From JAVBQJ01 sp045532655 (GTDB lineage Bacteria; Verrucomicrobiota; Lentisphaeria; Victivallales; Victivallaceae), in assembly GCA_045532655.1 (NCBI GenBank), contig JAZSGI010000183.1, positions 1 to 19,563 on the forward strand: 19,563 nucleotides of DNA. The letters run 5' to 3'. Below the pieces are notes generated by a model. It was not told the DNA's origin. It did no database searches and saw nothing but the letters and a program-made list of their open reading frames with translations. The position numbers and the translations under genes were made by a program. Below, one piece after another: positions 7,756 to 14,947 of this stretch. Every line of letters starts with the position of its first letter. Within the stretch, counting starts at the first letter, position 1.

Positions 7756-9555
7756 ATGAACCCCTACCGTACTCATACTTGCGGTGCCCTCCGCAAATCA
7801 GATGTAGGAACAGATGTCCGTCTCTCCGGATGGATCCACAGTGTCCGTGACCATGGAGGCGTCATTTTTATCGACTTGCGTGACCATTACGGTCTTACCC
7901 AGATCGTTATCGATCCGGAGCGTGACTTTTATCAGGCTCTTGACCGCTGGCGGGTGGAAAGCGTGGTCTGTTTCGCAGGCAAAGTTGTCGCCCGCAGCGA
8001 AAGTACAGTCAACCCCAAACTTGCCACTGGCGAAATCGAAGTTGCCGCCGAAGCAATGGAAATGCTGGGCGAAGCCGAAGTACTGCCCTTCCAGGTGGCA
8101 AAAGATGATTCCGCACCGGAAGCCCAGCGGCTCAAATACCGTTTCCTTGACCTGCGCCGTGAACGTCTGCACAAAAATATCATACTGCGCAGCGAAGTGA
8201 TCTCCGAAATGCGCCGTTACATGATCGAACAGGGATTCCATGAGTTCCAGACCCCCATCCTTACCGCCAGCTCCCCGGAAGGCGCCCGTGACTATCTGGT
8301 TCCCAGCCGTCTGCATCCCGGTAAGTTTTATGCACTGCCCCAGGCTCCGCAGCAATTTAAACAGCTTCTGATGGTTGCCGGATTCGACCGTTATTTCCAG
8401 ATCGCCCCCTGCTTCCGTGATGAAGATGCCCGTGCCGACCGCAGTCCCGGTGAATTTTATCAGCTGGACGTGGAAATGAGTTTTGTGGAACAGGATGAAA
8501 TTTTCGCTGTTATTGAAGGAATGTTTGATTCTGTTTTCAGCAAATTTTCCACCAAGGAATTCACCCACTCCCCCTACCCCAGGATTCCCTACCGGGAAGC
8601 GATGGAGCGTTTCGGTTCAGACAAACCCGACCTGCGCAACCCGCTGGAAATGGTCGATGTGACTTCCCTTTTCGCCGGATGTGATTTCAAGGCATTTGCC
8701 TCCGTCGCAGAAGAAGGCGGCAAGATCCGTGCAATCAAAGTCCCGCAGGTATCCACCCAGCCGCGTAAATTCTTTGACGATATGATCAAACATGCCCAGG
8801 AAAATGGCGCAAAGGGTATGGCATACATTATCTGGCTCGATGGCGAAACCAAAAGCCCGATCGTCAAATTCCTTACTCCTGAAATCGTGGAAAATGTCCG
8901 CGTCGCAACCAAAGCCGAAGCAGGTGATGCTGTATTCTTTATTGCAGATACAGCCAAAATGTCCTGCAAAATCGGCGGAGCCGTCATTCCGGAACTGGGC
9001 CGCCGTCTTGGACTTATCAATGACAATGAATTCAAATTCTGCTGGATCGTTGATTTCCCGATGTTTGAAACAGATGAAGAATCAGGTGCTGTCATCTTTT
9101 CTCACAATCCCTTCTCCATGCCCCAGGGCGGAATGGATGCCCTGCTCAACAAGGATCCCCTTGATATTCTTGCCTATCAGTACGATATCGTTTGCAACGG
9201 CATTGAACTTTCCAGCGGTGCGATCCGTAATCACCGCCCGGAAATCATGTACAAAGCATTTGAAATCGCCGGCTACCCGGCAAGCACAGTCGATGAAAAA
9301 TTCGGCGGCATGATCCAGGCATTCAAACATGGTGCACCGCCTCACGGTGGTATCGCCCCCGGAGTTGACCGTACCGTCATGCTTCTGGCAGACGAACCCA
9401 ACATCCGCGAAGTTATTGCGTTCCCCTTCAATCAGCAGGCAGAAGACCTGATGATGAATGCTCCGGCAGAGGTGACACTCCGTCAGTTGCGCGAACTGCA
9501 TATCGAGGTGAAATTGCCTCCTTCCATGCAGAAAAACGCTGAAAACGCAAAATAA
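7756..9555 (+). CDS. aspS: Aspartyl-tRNA synthetase, bacterial type, probably non-discriminating
   Basis: A class II synthetase that charges tRNA-Asp with aspartate in the cytoplasm. The 599 residues match the bacterial (not archaeal) form. It has an N-terminal anticodon-binding OB fold (about 1-105, SGWIHSVRDHGGVIFIDLRD around 24-43), motif 2 FRDEDARADRSPGEF (220-234), the bacterial GAD-type insertion in the middle, and motif 3 PHGGIAPGVDR near residue 540. I start at 7756 because AGGAAGGA lies 11 bases upstream; an in-frame ATG at 7720 precedes that site. His33 followed by Gly-Gly is, from published work on Pseudomonas and Chlamydia enzymes, a mark of non-discriminating AspRS that also charges tRNA-Asn. 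That specificity is inference. A strong terminator follows 15 bases after the stop. Confidence 0.98.
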   Translation: MNPYRTHTCGALRKSDVGTDVRLSGWIHSVRDHGGVIFIDLRDHYGLTQIVIDPERDFYQALDRWRVESVVCFAGKVVARSESTVNPKLATGEIEVAAEAMEMLGEAEVLPFQVAKDDSAPEAQRLKYRFLDLRRERLHKNIILRSEVISEMRRYMIEQGFHEFQTPILTASSPEGARDYLVPSRLHPGKFYALPQAPQQFKQLLMVAGFDRYFQIAPCFRDEDARADRSPGEFYQLDVEMSFVEQDEIFAVIEGMFDSVFSKFSTKEFTHSPYPRIPYREAMERFGSDKPDLRNPLEMVDVTSLFAGCDFKAFASVAEEGGKIRAIKVPQVSTQPRKFFDDMIKHAQENGAKGMAYIIWLDGETKSPIVKFLTPEIVENVRVATKAEAGDAVFFIADTAKMSCKIGGAVIPELGRRLGLINDNEFKFCWIVDFPMFETDEESGAVIFSHNPFSMPQGGMDALLNKDPLDILAYQYDIVCNGIELSSGAIRNHRPEIMYKAFEIAGYPASTVDEKFGGMIQAFKHGAPPHGGIAPGVDRTVMLLADEPNIREVIAFPFNQQAEDLMMNAPAEVTLRQLRELHIEVKLPPSMQKNAENAK

Positions 9556-9570
9556 ACACATCACCCCCGT

Positions 9571-9606
9571 CCGGCTGTACCGTCTTTCCGGTACAGCCGG
9601 ATTTTT
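9571..9606 (+). terminator. Intrinsic terminator after aspS
   Basis: A perfect 12-bp inverted repeat, CCGGCTGTACCG (9571-9582) and its complement (9589-9600), with a 6-base loop, is followed by A and five T (9602-9606). It is a textbook intrinsic terminator. Its T-run ends only 18 bases before the start codon of the next co-directional gene. Confidence 0.92.
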
Positions 9607-9624
9607 ATCAGGAACCCTCCAGAG

Positions 9625-10224
9625 ATGAAAAAAGGCAGAAAAAAAAGAGTACTCCTTCTACTGCTTGCTGTTTTCATTGCCGCAGCACTCTGGTCCGTTT
9701 CCAATTATGACACGCTCCGGCACATTACCGGTGATGTTGTTTACGATCATCACAGTTTTGATTCCCTGATAAAAAAGATGGCGGCAAAACACGGATTGGA
9801 TTCCAGGCTGATCAAGGCATTGATATATCAGGAAAGCCGTTTCAATCCCAACAGAAAAGGCAAAGCCGGAGAAATCGGCTTGATGCAGATATTGCCCAGA
9901 GCGGCAGTAGCAGACTGGGCCCGTGTTACAAAAAGCAAAACTCCTTATACGTTCCAGCTCTACAATCCGGAACTTAATCTGGAAATCGGCTGCTGGTATC
10001 TGGCAAGAGCAGTCAACCGCTGGCGGGAGTACGATGACTGTCTGGAACTTGCTCTGTGCCAGTACAATGCCGGACCGAGCAGGGCAAACGCCTGGAAACC
10101 GGAAACAAAAGACGGTTCTGTAATGGACAGGATAGATATTTCATCAACAAGAAAATATGTTACCGAGATCATGGCCCGTTACGATCATTATACACAAATC
10201 TCACCTTTTGAAGATACGGAGTAA
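9625..10224 (+). CDS. Lytic transglycosylase, Slt-type, membrane-anchored or exported
   Basis: A murein lytic transglycosylase that cleaves the MurNAc-GlcNAc bond of peptidoglycan and leaves 1,6-anhydro ends. The 199 residues comprise a lysine/arginine-rich start and a single hydrophobic segment (about 8-25, uncleaved anchor or signal peptide), then a compact SLT domain. The domain shows ALIYQESRFNP with catalytic Glu70, GEIGLMQI (82-89), NLEIGCWYL (118-126) and QYNAGPSRA (146-154). It resembles the catalytic domain alone of Slt70, or small MltC/EmtA-like enzymes, without extra domains. An AGGA site lies 11 bases before the ATG, a little far. The aspS terminator stands directly upstream with no clear promoter after it, so expression may depend on read-through. 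The mutarotase gene follows after 3 bases. Confidence 0.92.
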   Translation: MKKGRKKRVLLLLLAVFIAAALWSVSNYDTLRHITGDVVYDHHSFDSLIKKMAAKHGLDSRLIKALIYQESRFNPNRKGKAGEIGLMQILPRAAVADWARVTKSKTPYTFQLYNPELNLEIGCWYLARAVNRWREYDDCLELALCQYNAGPSRANAWKPETKDGSVMDRIDISSTRKYVTEIMARYDHYTQISPFEDTE

Positions 10225-10227
10225 CCG

Positions 10228-11103
10228 ATGCATCAGATAAAAATAACAGACGGCCCCGGCGCAATGCCCTGCCTTGAAATCAAAAATTCTTCTGCCGAAG
10301 TATTGATATCCCTTTACGGCGCCCATGTACTTTCCTATAAACCCGCCGGTGGCGAAGAGGTGCTGATGCTCAGCCGCAAGTCAGAATTCAGCTATGGCAA
10401 AGCTATCCGCGGCGGTATTCCCCTCTGCTGGCCATGGTTCAGCAAACACCCGTCCCTTCCGGAACTGCCGTCCCACGGTTTTGCCCGCATCCACAGCTGG
10501 GCACTGGAAGACATAAGGAAAGAAACACTTGCTGACGGCAGCGAAAATACCACAGCTGTATTCATCCTGCCCCGGTCGGCGTATTCTGGAAATTTTGAAA
10601 TCCCCGAAGTTAATGTACGGCTGATAGCAGAAGCCGGAAAAAAACTGAAAGTAACTCTGGAAACAGAAAATATTTCCAATAAGGATTTTTCTTACTCCTG
10701 CGCCCTGCACTCTTACTTTAACGTAAGTGACATATCCAAAGTCAGGGTATCAGGCCTTGAGAATGAAACATTTTTTGATTCCCTCGCCGGAATGACCGGC
10801 AAAGCACCGGGTGAAATAACTTTCACAGGAGAATATGACAGAATATTTTCTTCTGCCAACACTTGCGTGATCCACGACAGCGGCATGGCCCGCAGGATCA
10901 TTATAGAAAAAGAAAACAGCGGCTCCACTGTAGTCTGGAATCCATGGATAGCCAAAAGCGCAAGGATGCAGGACTTCGGGGATGATGAATATCAGCGGAT
11001 GCTGTGCATAGAAACAGCTTGTGTAAGGGAAGATTCACGCATCCTCTCCCCCGGATGCACAAGCCGTCACAGCACTATAATAAGTACTGCAGCAGAAAAG
11101 TAA
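10228..11103 (+). CDS. D-hexose-6-phosphate mutarotase (aldose 1-epimerase family, YeaD-like)
   Basis: A 291-residue member of the aldose-1-epimerase superfamily, YeaD branch, which interconverts the alpha and beta anomers of hexose 6-phosphates in the cytoplasm. The branch fingerprint is present: RGGIPLCWPWF (61-71), HGFAR (83-87, His83), CALHSYF (158-164, His161 as the expected acid), VVWNPW (235-240) and CIETA (260-264, Glu262 as the expected base). Spacing to the transglycosylase gene is 3 bases, with an ACGGAG ribosome-binding site inside its end, so the two are co-transcribed. Its stop codon is a single base from the stop of the convergent tsaE gene. The exact sugar phosphate is not readable from sequence. 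Confidence 0.92.
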   Translation: MHQIKITDGPGAMPCLEIKNSSAEVLISLYGAHVLSYKPAGGEEVLMLSRKSEFSYGKAIRGGIPLCWPWFSKHPSLPELPSHGFARIHSWALEDIRKETLADGSENTTAVFILPRSAYSGNFEIPEVNVRLIAEAGKKLKVTLETENISNKDFSYSCALHSYFNVSDISKVRVSGLENETFFDSLAGMTGKAPGEITFTGEYDRIFSSANTCVIHDSGMARRIIIEKENSGSTVVWNPWIAKSARMQDFGDDEYQRMLCIETACVREDSRILSPGCTSRHSTIISTAAEK

Positions 11104-11104
11104 C

Positions 11105-11545
11105 TTATTTGCGGAAAAAGGTTATCTCCCGCAGATCACCGCCCAAATGCCGGATATTTACACAAACTGTGTGTTCCGGCATTATTCCGGCAATACGTTC
11201 CGGCCATTCCACCAGTGCAAATGCTTCAGGGTCGTCAAGATACTCATCCACACCGAATCCGAGGGCGGAATACTCATCGCTGATTCTGTAAAGATCAAGG
11301 TGAAAAAAATCTCTACCTTCCGGTGTCCTGTATTCCTGAACTATAGTATATGTGGGACTGGAAACAGCTTCTGTTATACCCAGCGCCCGGGCAAAACCTC
11401 TGGTAAATACTGTTTTCCCGGCACCGAGATCACCGGTCAGAGCAATCACGCTGCCAGGCTGCAGAACAGCAGCAACGGCAGCAGCAAAAGCCTCTGTTTC
11501 GGCCTCATTATGTGTCAGTACAGGTTTATCGATTGTTATGTTCAT
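11105..11545 (-). CDS. tsaE: tRNA threonylcarbamoyladenosine biosynthesis ATPase TsaE
   Basis: TsaE is the ATPase that works with TsaB and TsaD to make t6A at position 37 of ANN-decoding tRNAs. The 146 residues match the family length. Motifs are LTGDLGAGKT (Walker A, 36-45), SSPTYTI (62-68, switch I-like), HLDLYRI (82-88) and VEWPER (112-117). The ATG at 11545 lies within the last 20 bases of thiL, with GAGG about nine bases upstream. No later start would keep the N-terminus, so the overlap is real and suggests translational coupling. It is the last gene of the folD-GT2-thiL-tsaE unit and ends against the convergent mutarotase gene with one base between stops. Confidence 0.96.
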   Translation of the reverse strand: MNITIDKPVLTHNEAETEAFAAAVAAVLQPGSVIALTGDLGAGKTVFTRGFARALGITEAVSSPTYTIVQEYRTPEGRDFFHLDLYRISDEYSALGFGVDEYLDDPEAFALVEWPERIAGIMPEHTVCVNIRHLGGDLREITFFRK

Positions 11546-12428
11546 ATCCTTTGACCTCTATTAAAATATTGTTTTCATCTACAAGCAGCCCGTCTCCAGC
11601 AGGCAGGACTTTACCGATCCGGGAAACAGGAACATCAAATTTCCATCCGGCAAGCAATTCATTTTCTTTTTCCGCCGGAACAGTAAAAGCAAGTTCATAA
11701 TCTTCCCCATCCGCCAGTGCTGCAGTGAGTGTCGTATTACATGGGATCCGGGCAGTTTGCAGCTGCACCGTCACCCGGCTTGCTTCCGCAATGCGCCGCA
11801 AATCCCCGGCAAGGGAGTCACTGACATCCAGCATCGAACTTGCCAACAAGTTTTCCGCAAGGAATCTGCCTTCTGCCAGACGGGGTTCAAAATCAAGATG
11901 CTTACCGGCAAGGGAATTACCGAAACTTCCAGTCACCCAGACACCATCGCCCGGTTTTGCCCCGGAGCGCAGCACAGGATGTTCCGGCGCCTCCCCCAGT
12001 AATGTCAGCGAAGCAACTGTACCGGGATCTTTCAACGGCACAGCCGCATAATCACCACCGGCAACAGCAACATTGTATTTTGCCGCACAATCCCTCAATC
12101 CGGAGAAAAATCTGTCTATCCAGCTGCGCTCCAATGCCGAAACATTCAAAGCCAGCAAAGCCCACAGCGGAGTACCGCCCATTGCCGCCACGTCGCTTAT
12201 ATTGCGTTTCAAAAGTTTTGCTGCGGCTTTTTCCGGCGGAGTTGAATCATGAAAAAAATGCACATTGCTGATAACACTGTCAACAGCAGCAAGAAGTTTT
12301 CCGCCGCCAAAGGGCAGTACGGCACAATCATCCCCCGGTCCGACTATCATACGGGGACAGGTGTCATGCGGTTCCAATCCCGGAAGCCAGTGTGACAGCA
12401 CAGCTAATTCAGAAGTATCTTCAAACAT
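11526..12428 (-). CDS. thiL: Thiamine-monophosphate kinase
   Basis: ThiL phosphorylates thiamine monophosphate to the active cofactor thiamine diphosphate in the cytoplasm. The 300 residues show the PurM/AIR-synthetase-like family pattern: GPGDDCAVL (30-38), VDSVISNVHF (49-58), NISDVAAMGGTP (76-87), AVAGGDYAA (121-129), LDVSDSLAGDL (200-210) and DGEDYEL (240-246). An AAAGGAAA element lies upstream of the ATG, somewhat distant. The 44-base gap to the preceding glycosyltransferase gene is too short for a TPP riboswitch, and none of its conserved elements is seen. No other thiamine genes are in the window. It overlaps tsaE by 20 bases. Confidence 0.96.
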   Translation of the reverse strand: MFEDTSELAVLSHWLPGLEPHDTCPRMIVGPGDDCAVLPFGGGKLLAAVDSVISNVHFFHDSTPPEKAAAKLLKRNISDVAAMGGTPLWALLALNVSALERSWIDRFFSGLRDCAAKYNVAVAGGDYAAVPLKDPGTVASLTLLGEAPEHPVLRSGAKPGDGVWVTGSFGNSLAGKHLDFEPRLAEGRFLAENLLASSMLDVSDSLAGDLRRIAEASRVTVQLQTARIPCNTTLTAALADGEDYELAFTVPAEKENELLAGWKFDVPVSRIGKVLPAGDGLLVDENNILIEVKGYEHNNR

Positions 12429-12472
12429 ATATCAACCGTTTCCTTTGCGTATAAAATACACCGGAATGATGA

Positions 12473-13558
12473 TTATTGCAAATCACATGCTGCCGTTTTT
12501 TCTTTTTCAACAAGGAAATGGATAAATTTAAGCGTTTTAAAAGCATCGAACCATACATGAAAAGCCTTTCGCCGGGCTTCCGGGGCTGCCGGAGTGTTTT
12601 GCAAAATCTTCCTCCAGGCCTCCGGAAATTCCATTTTATTAAGCCACTCCCCGATTGCCGGATGCACCTCCGGCAGTATATAAGCATAATTTTGCGGCAA
12701 TTCATTGCGTACAGACTCCAGAAGCATGCGCAGGACGGCAAAGACGCTTTCCGGATAAGGTTCGGCAGCAAACCTGCCATCGAGTATTTCAATGAGACGC
12801 GGTCCCGTCCCGAAAGGCACACGTTGTGAACAGCGTGCCAGCGGATGAACAACAGTACCGTCAATATACCCGATAATACCAACCTTGCGGAGAGCCTGGA
12901 GAAAATAAAAATCCTCCCCGCCTGCCCTCACCCTCATTCCTCCTGCTTTCTGCCCGGCTTTTCTGCGCCATGCCATTGCAGACCCCATCACGGGGTATCC
13001 GTAAGGCGAACCGGCGTTCCGCAAACCGTCAGAATAGGACAAAAGGTATTTTTCATATTTTTCAACAGCCTCCTGCATCCCGGCCGGAGCTCCCTCAGCC
13101 ACCCGGTGTGCAAATCTGACAGAAGCTCCTGCCCAATCCGGATTTGCCGCAAACGCTCCAGCTGCAGCAGCAATATAATCAGTTTCAACGACAGTATCGG
13201 CATCAAGGGAAAAGATCAGGGCGTTTTCGGCAAGGAAAGGTTCAGCAGCTTCCACAGCTTTTTTTCTCGCCATGCCCACGCCTTCCTTTGCCTTTACCTT
13301 CAAGTCCAACCACAGCGTTTTTGCACATCCGGTACGGAACTCCTGGGCATCAGCGGCAGCAAGAGCCAGCAATGCTTCATTATCGGCAATTTCAGCCGGG
13401 GAACTTTTCTCATTGGAGTTTACTGCAATAACACAAATCGTCTCCTGCCGGTCACTTTCCGGCAGTAAACGCAAGGCAGACAAAGTTTCCACAAGGGCAT
13501 CTTTGTCTGCCAGAACCGGGATGATTATCCCGAAATTGAATTCACTGCCGCAAGTCAC
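12473..13558 (-). CDS. Glycosyltransferase family 2-like protein
   Basis: A 361-residue GT-A fold glycosyltransferase. The N-terminal domain starts FGIIIPVLADKDALVETLSAL, the usual GT2 opening. A DxD-type metal/nucleotide-sugar site, SLDADTVVETDY (117-128), follows, and later RAGGEDFYFLQ (211-221), equivalent to the ED(x)ELxxR-like acceptor/catalytic-base region of the family. There is no membrane segment, so it acts in the cytoplasm or peripherally at the membrane. Donor and acceptor sugars are unknown. The start is GTG at 13558, overlapping the folD stop as GTGA. Its place between folD and thiL/tsaE is metabolically odd, and I see no other polysaccharide genes around it. Confidence 0.85.
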   Translation of the reverse strand: MTCGSEFNFGIIIPVLADKDALVETLSALRLLPESDRQETICVIAVNSNEKSSPAEIADNEALLALAAADAQEFRTGCAKTLWLDLKVKAKEGVGMARKKAVEAAEPFLAENALIFSLDADTVVETDYIAAAAGAFAANPDWAGASVRFAHRVAEGAPAGMQEAVEKYEKYLLSYSDGLRNAGSPYGYPVMGSAMAWRRKAGQKAGGMRVRAGGEDFYFLQALRKVGIIGYIDGTVVHPLARCSQRVPFGTGPRLIEILDGRFAAEPYPESVFAVLRMLLESVRNELPQNYAYILPEVHPAIGEWLNKMEFPEAWRKILQNTPAAPEARRKAFHVWFDAFKTLKFIHFLVEKEKTAACDLQ

Positions 13559-14445
13559 TTTTGGCAGGCGGTTTCACAAGCCGTGATGGTGTTGCTCATA
13601 AGCATGGCAATGGTCATGGGTCCGACCCCGCCGGGAACCGGAGTGATCATGGAGGCTTTGGCTGCGACCTCTTCAAAAGCCACATCACCAACCAGCCTGC
13701 TTCCTGATTTTTTTGAGGGATCAGGGATACGGTTGATACCGACGTCAATAACAACGGCGCCCTCCTTCACCATATCGCCCTTGATAAATTCAGGTTTGCC
13801 CACTGCCGCAATAACAATATCTGCCTGCCGGGTAAATACACCGATATCGGGAGTTGCTGAATGAACGACCGTAACAGTTGCATTGGCTCCCTTATTTTTC
13901 TGCATAAGCAAAGCCGCAAGGGGTTTTCCGACGATATTGCTTCTGCCGACAATGACAGCATGTTTTCCGGCACAGTCGATATTGTAACTTTTCAGTAATT
14001 CCATAACACCGGCTGGAGTACACGGCACAAATCCGGGCTTGCTGCCAATAAGGACCCTGCCTACATTCCGCTCACTGAAACAGTCAACATCTTTATCCGG
14101 GGATATGGCATCGATAACAGCATCTTCATCAATATGACGCGGCGGAGGTGACTGAACAAGAATACCATGGATCTCCGGATCCCGGTTCAGTTCATCAATG
14201 AGTGCAAGAAGCTCATTCTGGGTAGTTTCCGCAGGCAAAGCGTATTTGCGGGAAACAAGTCCCAATTCTGTACACATCTTGACTTTGCTGGCCACATATA
14301 CCTGACTTGCGGGGTCATCACCCACCAGAATAACGGCAAGTCCGGGAACAGCATTGTATTTCTCCCGCAAAGCGGCAATACGTTTGAGGTTGTTTTCTTT
14401 TACTGCGGCGGCAACTGCTTTTCCGTCAATGATCTGCGCGCTCAT
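13555..14445 (-). CDS. folD: Bifunctional methylenetetrahydrofolate dehydrogenase / methenyltetrahydrofolate cyclohydrolase
   Basis: FolD interconverts 5,10-methylene-, 5,10-methenyl- and 10-formyl-tetrahydrofolate in the cytoplasm. The 296 residues have the standard length and signatures: YVASKVKMC with catalytic Tyr50 and Lys54, GILVQSPPP (95-103), DKDVDCF, TPAGVMELL, VIVGRSNIVGKPLA (NADP-binding loop) and the closing TPVPGGVGPMT. QSPPP replaces the usual QLPLP. The start is ATG at 14445, with AGGAG seven bases upstream; the frame runs further upstream without a ribosome-binding site. It begins 137 bases downstream of tRNA-Gly on the same strand with no terminator between. Its metabolic partner fhs lies at 16901 on the opposite strand. 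Confidence 0.97.
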   Translation of the reverse strand: MSAQIIDGKAVAAAVKENNLKRIAALREKYNAVPGLAVILVGDDPASQVYVASKVKMCTELGLVSRKYALPAETTQNELLALIDELNRDPEIHGILVQSPPPRHIDEDAVIDAISPDKDVDCFSERNVGRVLIGSKPGFVPCTPAGVMELLKSYNIDCAGKHAVIVGRSNIVGKPLAALLMQKNKGANATVTVVHSATPDIGVFTRQADIVIAAVGKPEFIKGDMVKEGAVVIDVGINRIPDPSKKSGSRLVGDVAFEEVAAKASMITPVPGGVGPMTIAMLMSNTITACETACQK

Positions 14446-14582
14446 AAAAATTCTCCTGCATTTCCGCAAGACTTCCCGGCTGCAGCTGCAAAAAAAATCC
14501 CGCAGCCGCTCAACACATCACGCAGTAAACACTACTGCCGGAGTCAGACCCGGGGAAATCACGGAATTTCGTTGTTTGGGAA
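14446..14582 (-). other. Spacer between tRNA-Gly and folD with two inverted repeats
   Basis: This 137-base leader holds two perfect inverted repeats: GCAGTA (14522-14527) with TACTGC (14533-14538), and CGGCTGC (14477-14483) with GCAGCCG (14502-14508). On the transcribed strand a run of T lies inside the loop of the second, not after it, so it is not a normal intrinsic terminator. I see no promoter here and no conserved tetrahydrofolate-riboswitch sequence. The hairpins may mark processing sites between tRNA and mRNA, but this is inference. Confidence 0.35.
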
Positions 14583-14656
14583 TGGAGCGGGTAACGGGGG
14601 TCGAACCCGTATAACCAGCTTGGAAGGCTGGTGCACAGCCGTTATGCCATACCCGC
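14583..14656 (-). tRNA. tRNA-Gly (anticodon TCC), CCA encoded
   Basis: 74 bases fold as a cloverleaf. The acceptor stem is GCGGGTA with TACCCGC, the D stem GCAT with GTGC, the anticodon stem CCAGC with GCTGG around loop CTTCCAA (anticodon TCC), and the T arm ACGGG with CCCGT around TTCGACC. The discriminator base is T, as expected for glycine, and CCA is encoded. It lies 25 bases downstream of tRNA-Leu on the same strand. Confidence 0.97.
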
Positions 14657-14681
14657 AGTTCCTGAATAAAAAGAAAGGACA

Positions 14682-14766
14682 TGGTGCCGATGGAGGGAGT
14701 CGAACCCACACTCCGTGAAGAACTACGACCTGAACGTAGCGCGTCTGCCAATTCCGCCACATCGGC
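14682..14766 (-). tRNA. tRNA-Leu (anticodon CAG), CCA encoded
   Basis: 85 bases with a long variable arm, as in class II tRNAs. The acceptor stem is GCCGATG with CATCGGC, the D loop contains AATTGGCAGAC, the anticodon stem CTACG with CGTAG surrounds loop TTCAGGT (anticodon CAG), and the T loop is TTCGACT. The discriminator is A and CCA is encoded. A promoter lies a few bases upstream; tRNA-Gly follows. Confidence 0.97.
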
Positions 14767-14780
14767 ACTTGATACTATAT

Positions 14781-14808
14781 AATATACCCCCCTTTCGCTA
14801 AAAAGCAA
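14781..14808 (-). promoter_or_regulatory. Predicted promoter for tRNA-Leu, tRNA-Gly and probably folD
   Basis: On the minus strand, TTGCTT (14808-14803) and TATATT (14786-14781) are 16 bases apart. The predicted start is about eight bases before the 5' end of tRNA-Leu, a typical stable-RNA arrangement. The spacer includes a run of six G directly before the -10 box, which could act as a GC-rich element, although stringent-control discriminators normally lie after the -10. Confidence 0.5.
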
Positions 14809-14822
14809 ATAAAAGAAGAGGA

Positions 14823-14878
14823 TTTTTTTGTTTTTTTCATACTTTTTCCCGGCAAAAGGTGTTTTTGGGTCGAAAAAA
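14823..14878 (+). promoter_or_regulatory. Phased A/T tracts (predicted curved DNA) upstream of a promoter
   Basis: Six homopolymer tracts follow each other at about one helical turn: T7 (14823-14829), T7 (14831-14837), T5 (14843-14847), A4 (14854-14857), T5 (14862-14866) and A6 (14873-14878). Their centres are spaced 8, 11, 10.5, 8.5 and 11.5 bases, averaging close to 10. Such phasing is known to bend DNA. The block ends two bases before the -35 box of the downstream promoter. Confidence 0.6.
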
Positions 14879-14880
14879 GG

Positions 14881-14909
14881 TTGTCACTTTGCCTTTTCGG
14901 TGTTATCTT
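14881..14909 (+). promoter_or_regulatory. Predicted promoter for the MurU-AmgK-like gene and fhs
   Basis: TTGTCA (14881-14886) and TATCTT (14904-14909) are separated by 17 bases, and phased A/T tracts lie just upstream. Transcription would start near 14916, about 30 bases before the chosen ATG at 14948. It is divergent from the tRNA promoter. Confidence 0.5.
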
Positions 14910-14947
14910 ATAAGAATACGGATTGAATTATGACTGGTGGATCAGAT

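Noticed and set aside
7620..7757. N-terminal extension of the lipoprotein frame
   Set aside because: It would bury the lipobox about 70 residues into the protein and overlap both divergent promoters.
7798..8568. Open frame of 256 codons on the minus strand over aspS
   Set aside because: It is the reverse shadow of the highly conserved AspRS N-terminal region, with low-complexity Phe/Gly/His-rich content.
12429..12472. TPP riboswitch before thiL
   Set aside because: The gap is only 44 bases and lacks the conserved THI-box sequences.
14446..14582. Tetrahydrofolate riboswitch before folD, or terminator after tRNA-Gly
   Set aside because: No conserved riboswitch core is visible, and the T run lies inside a hairpin loop and not after the stem.
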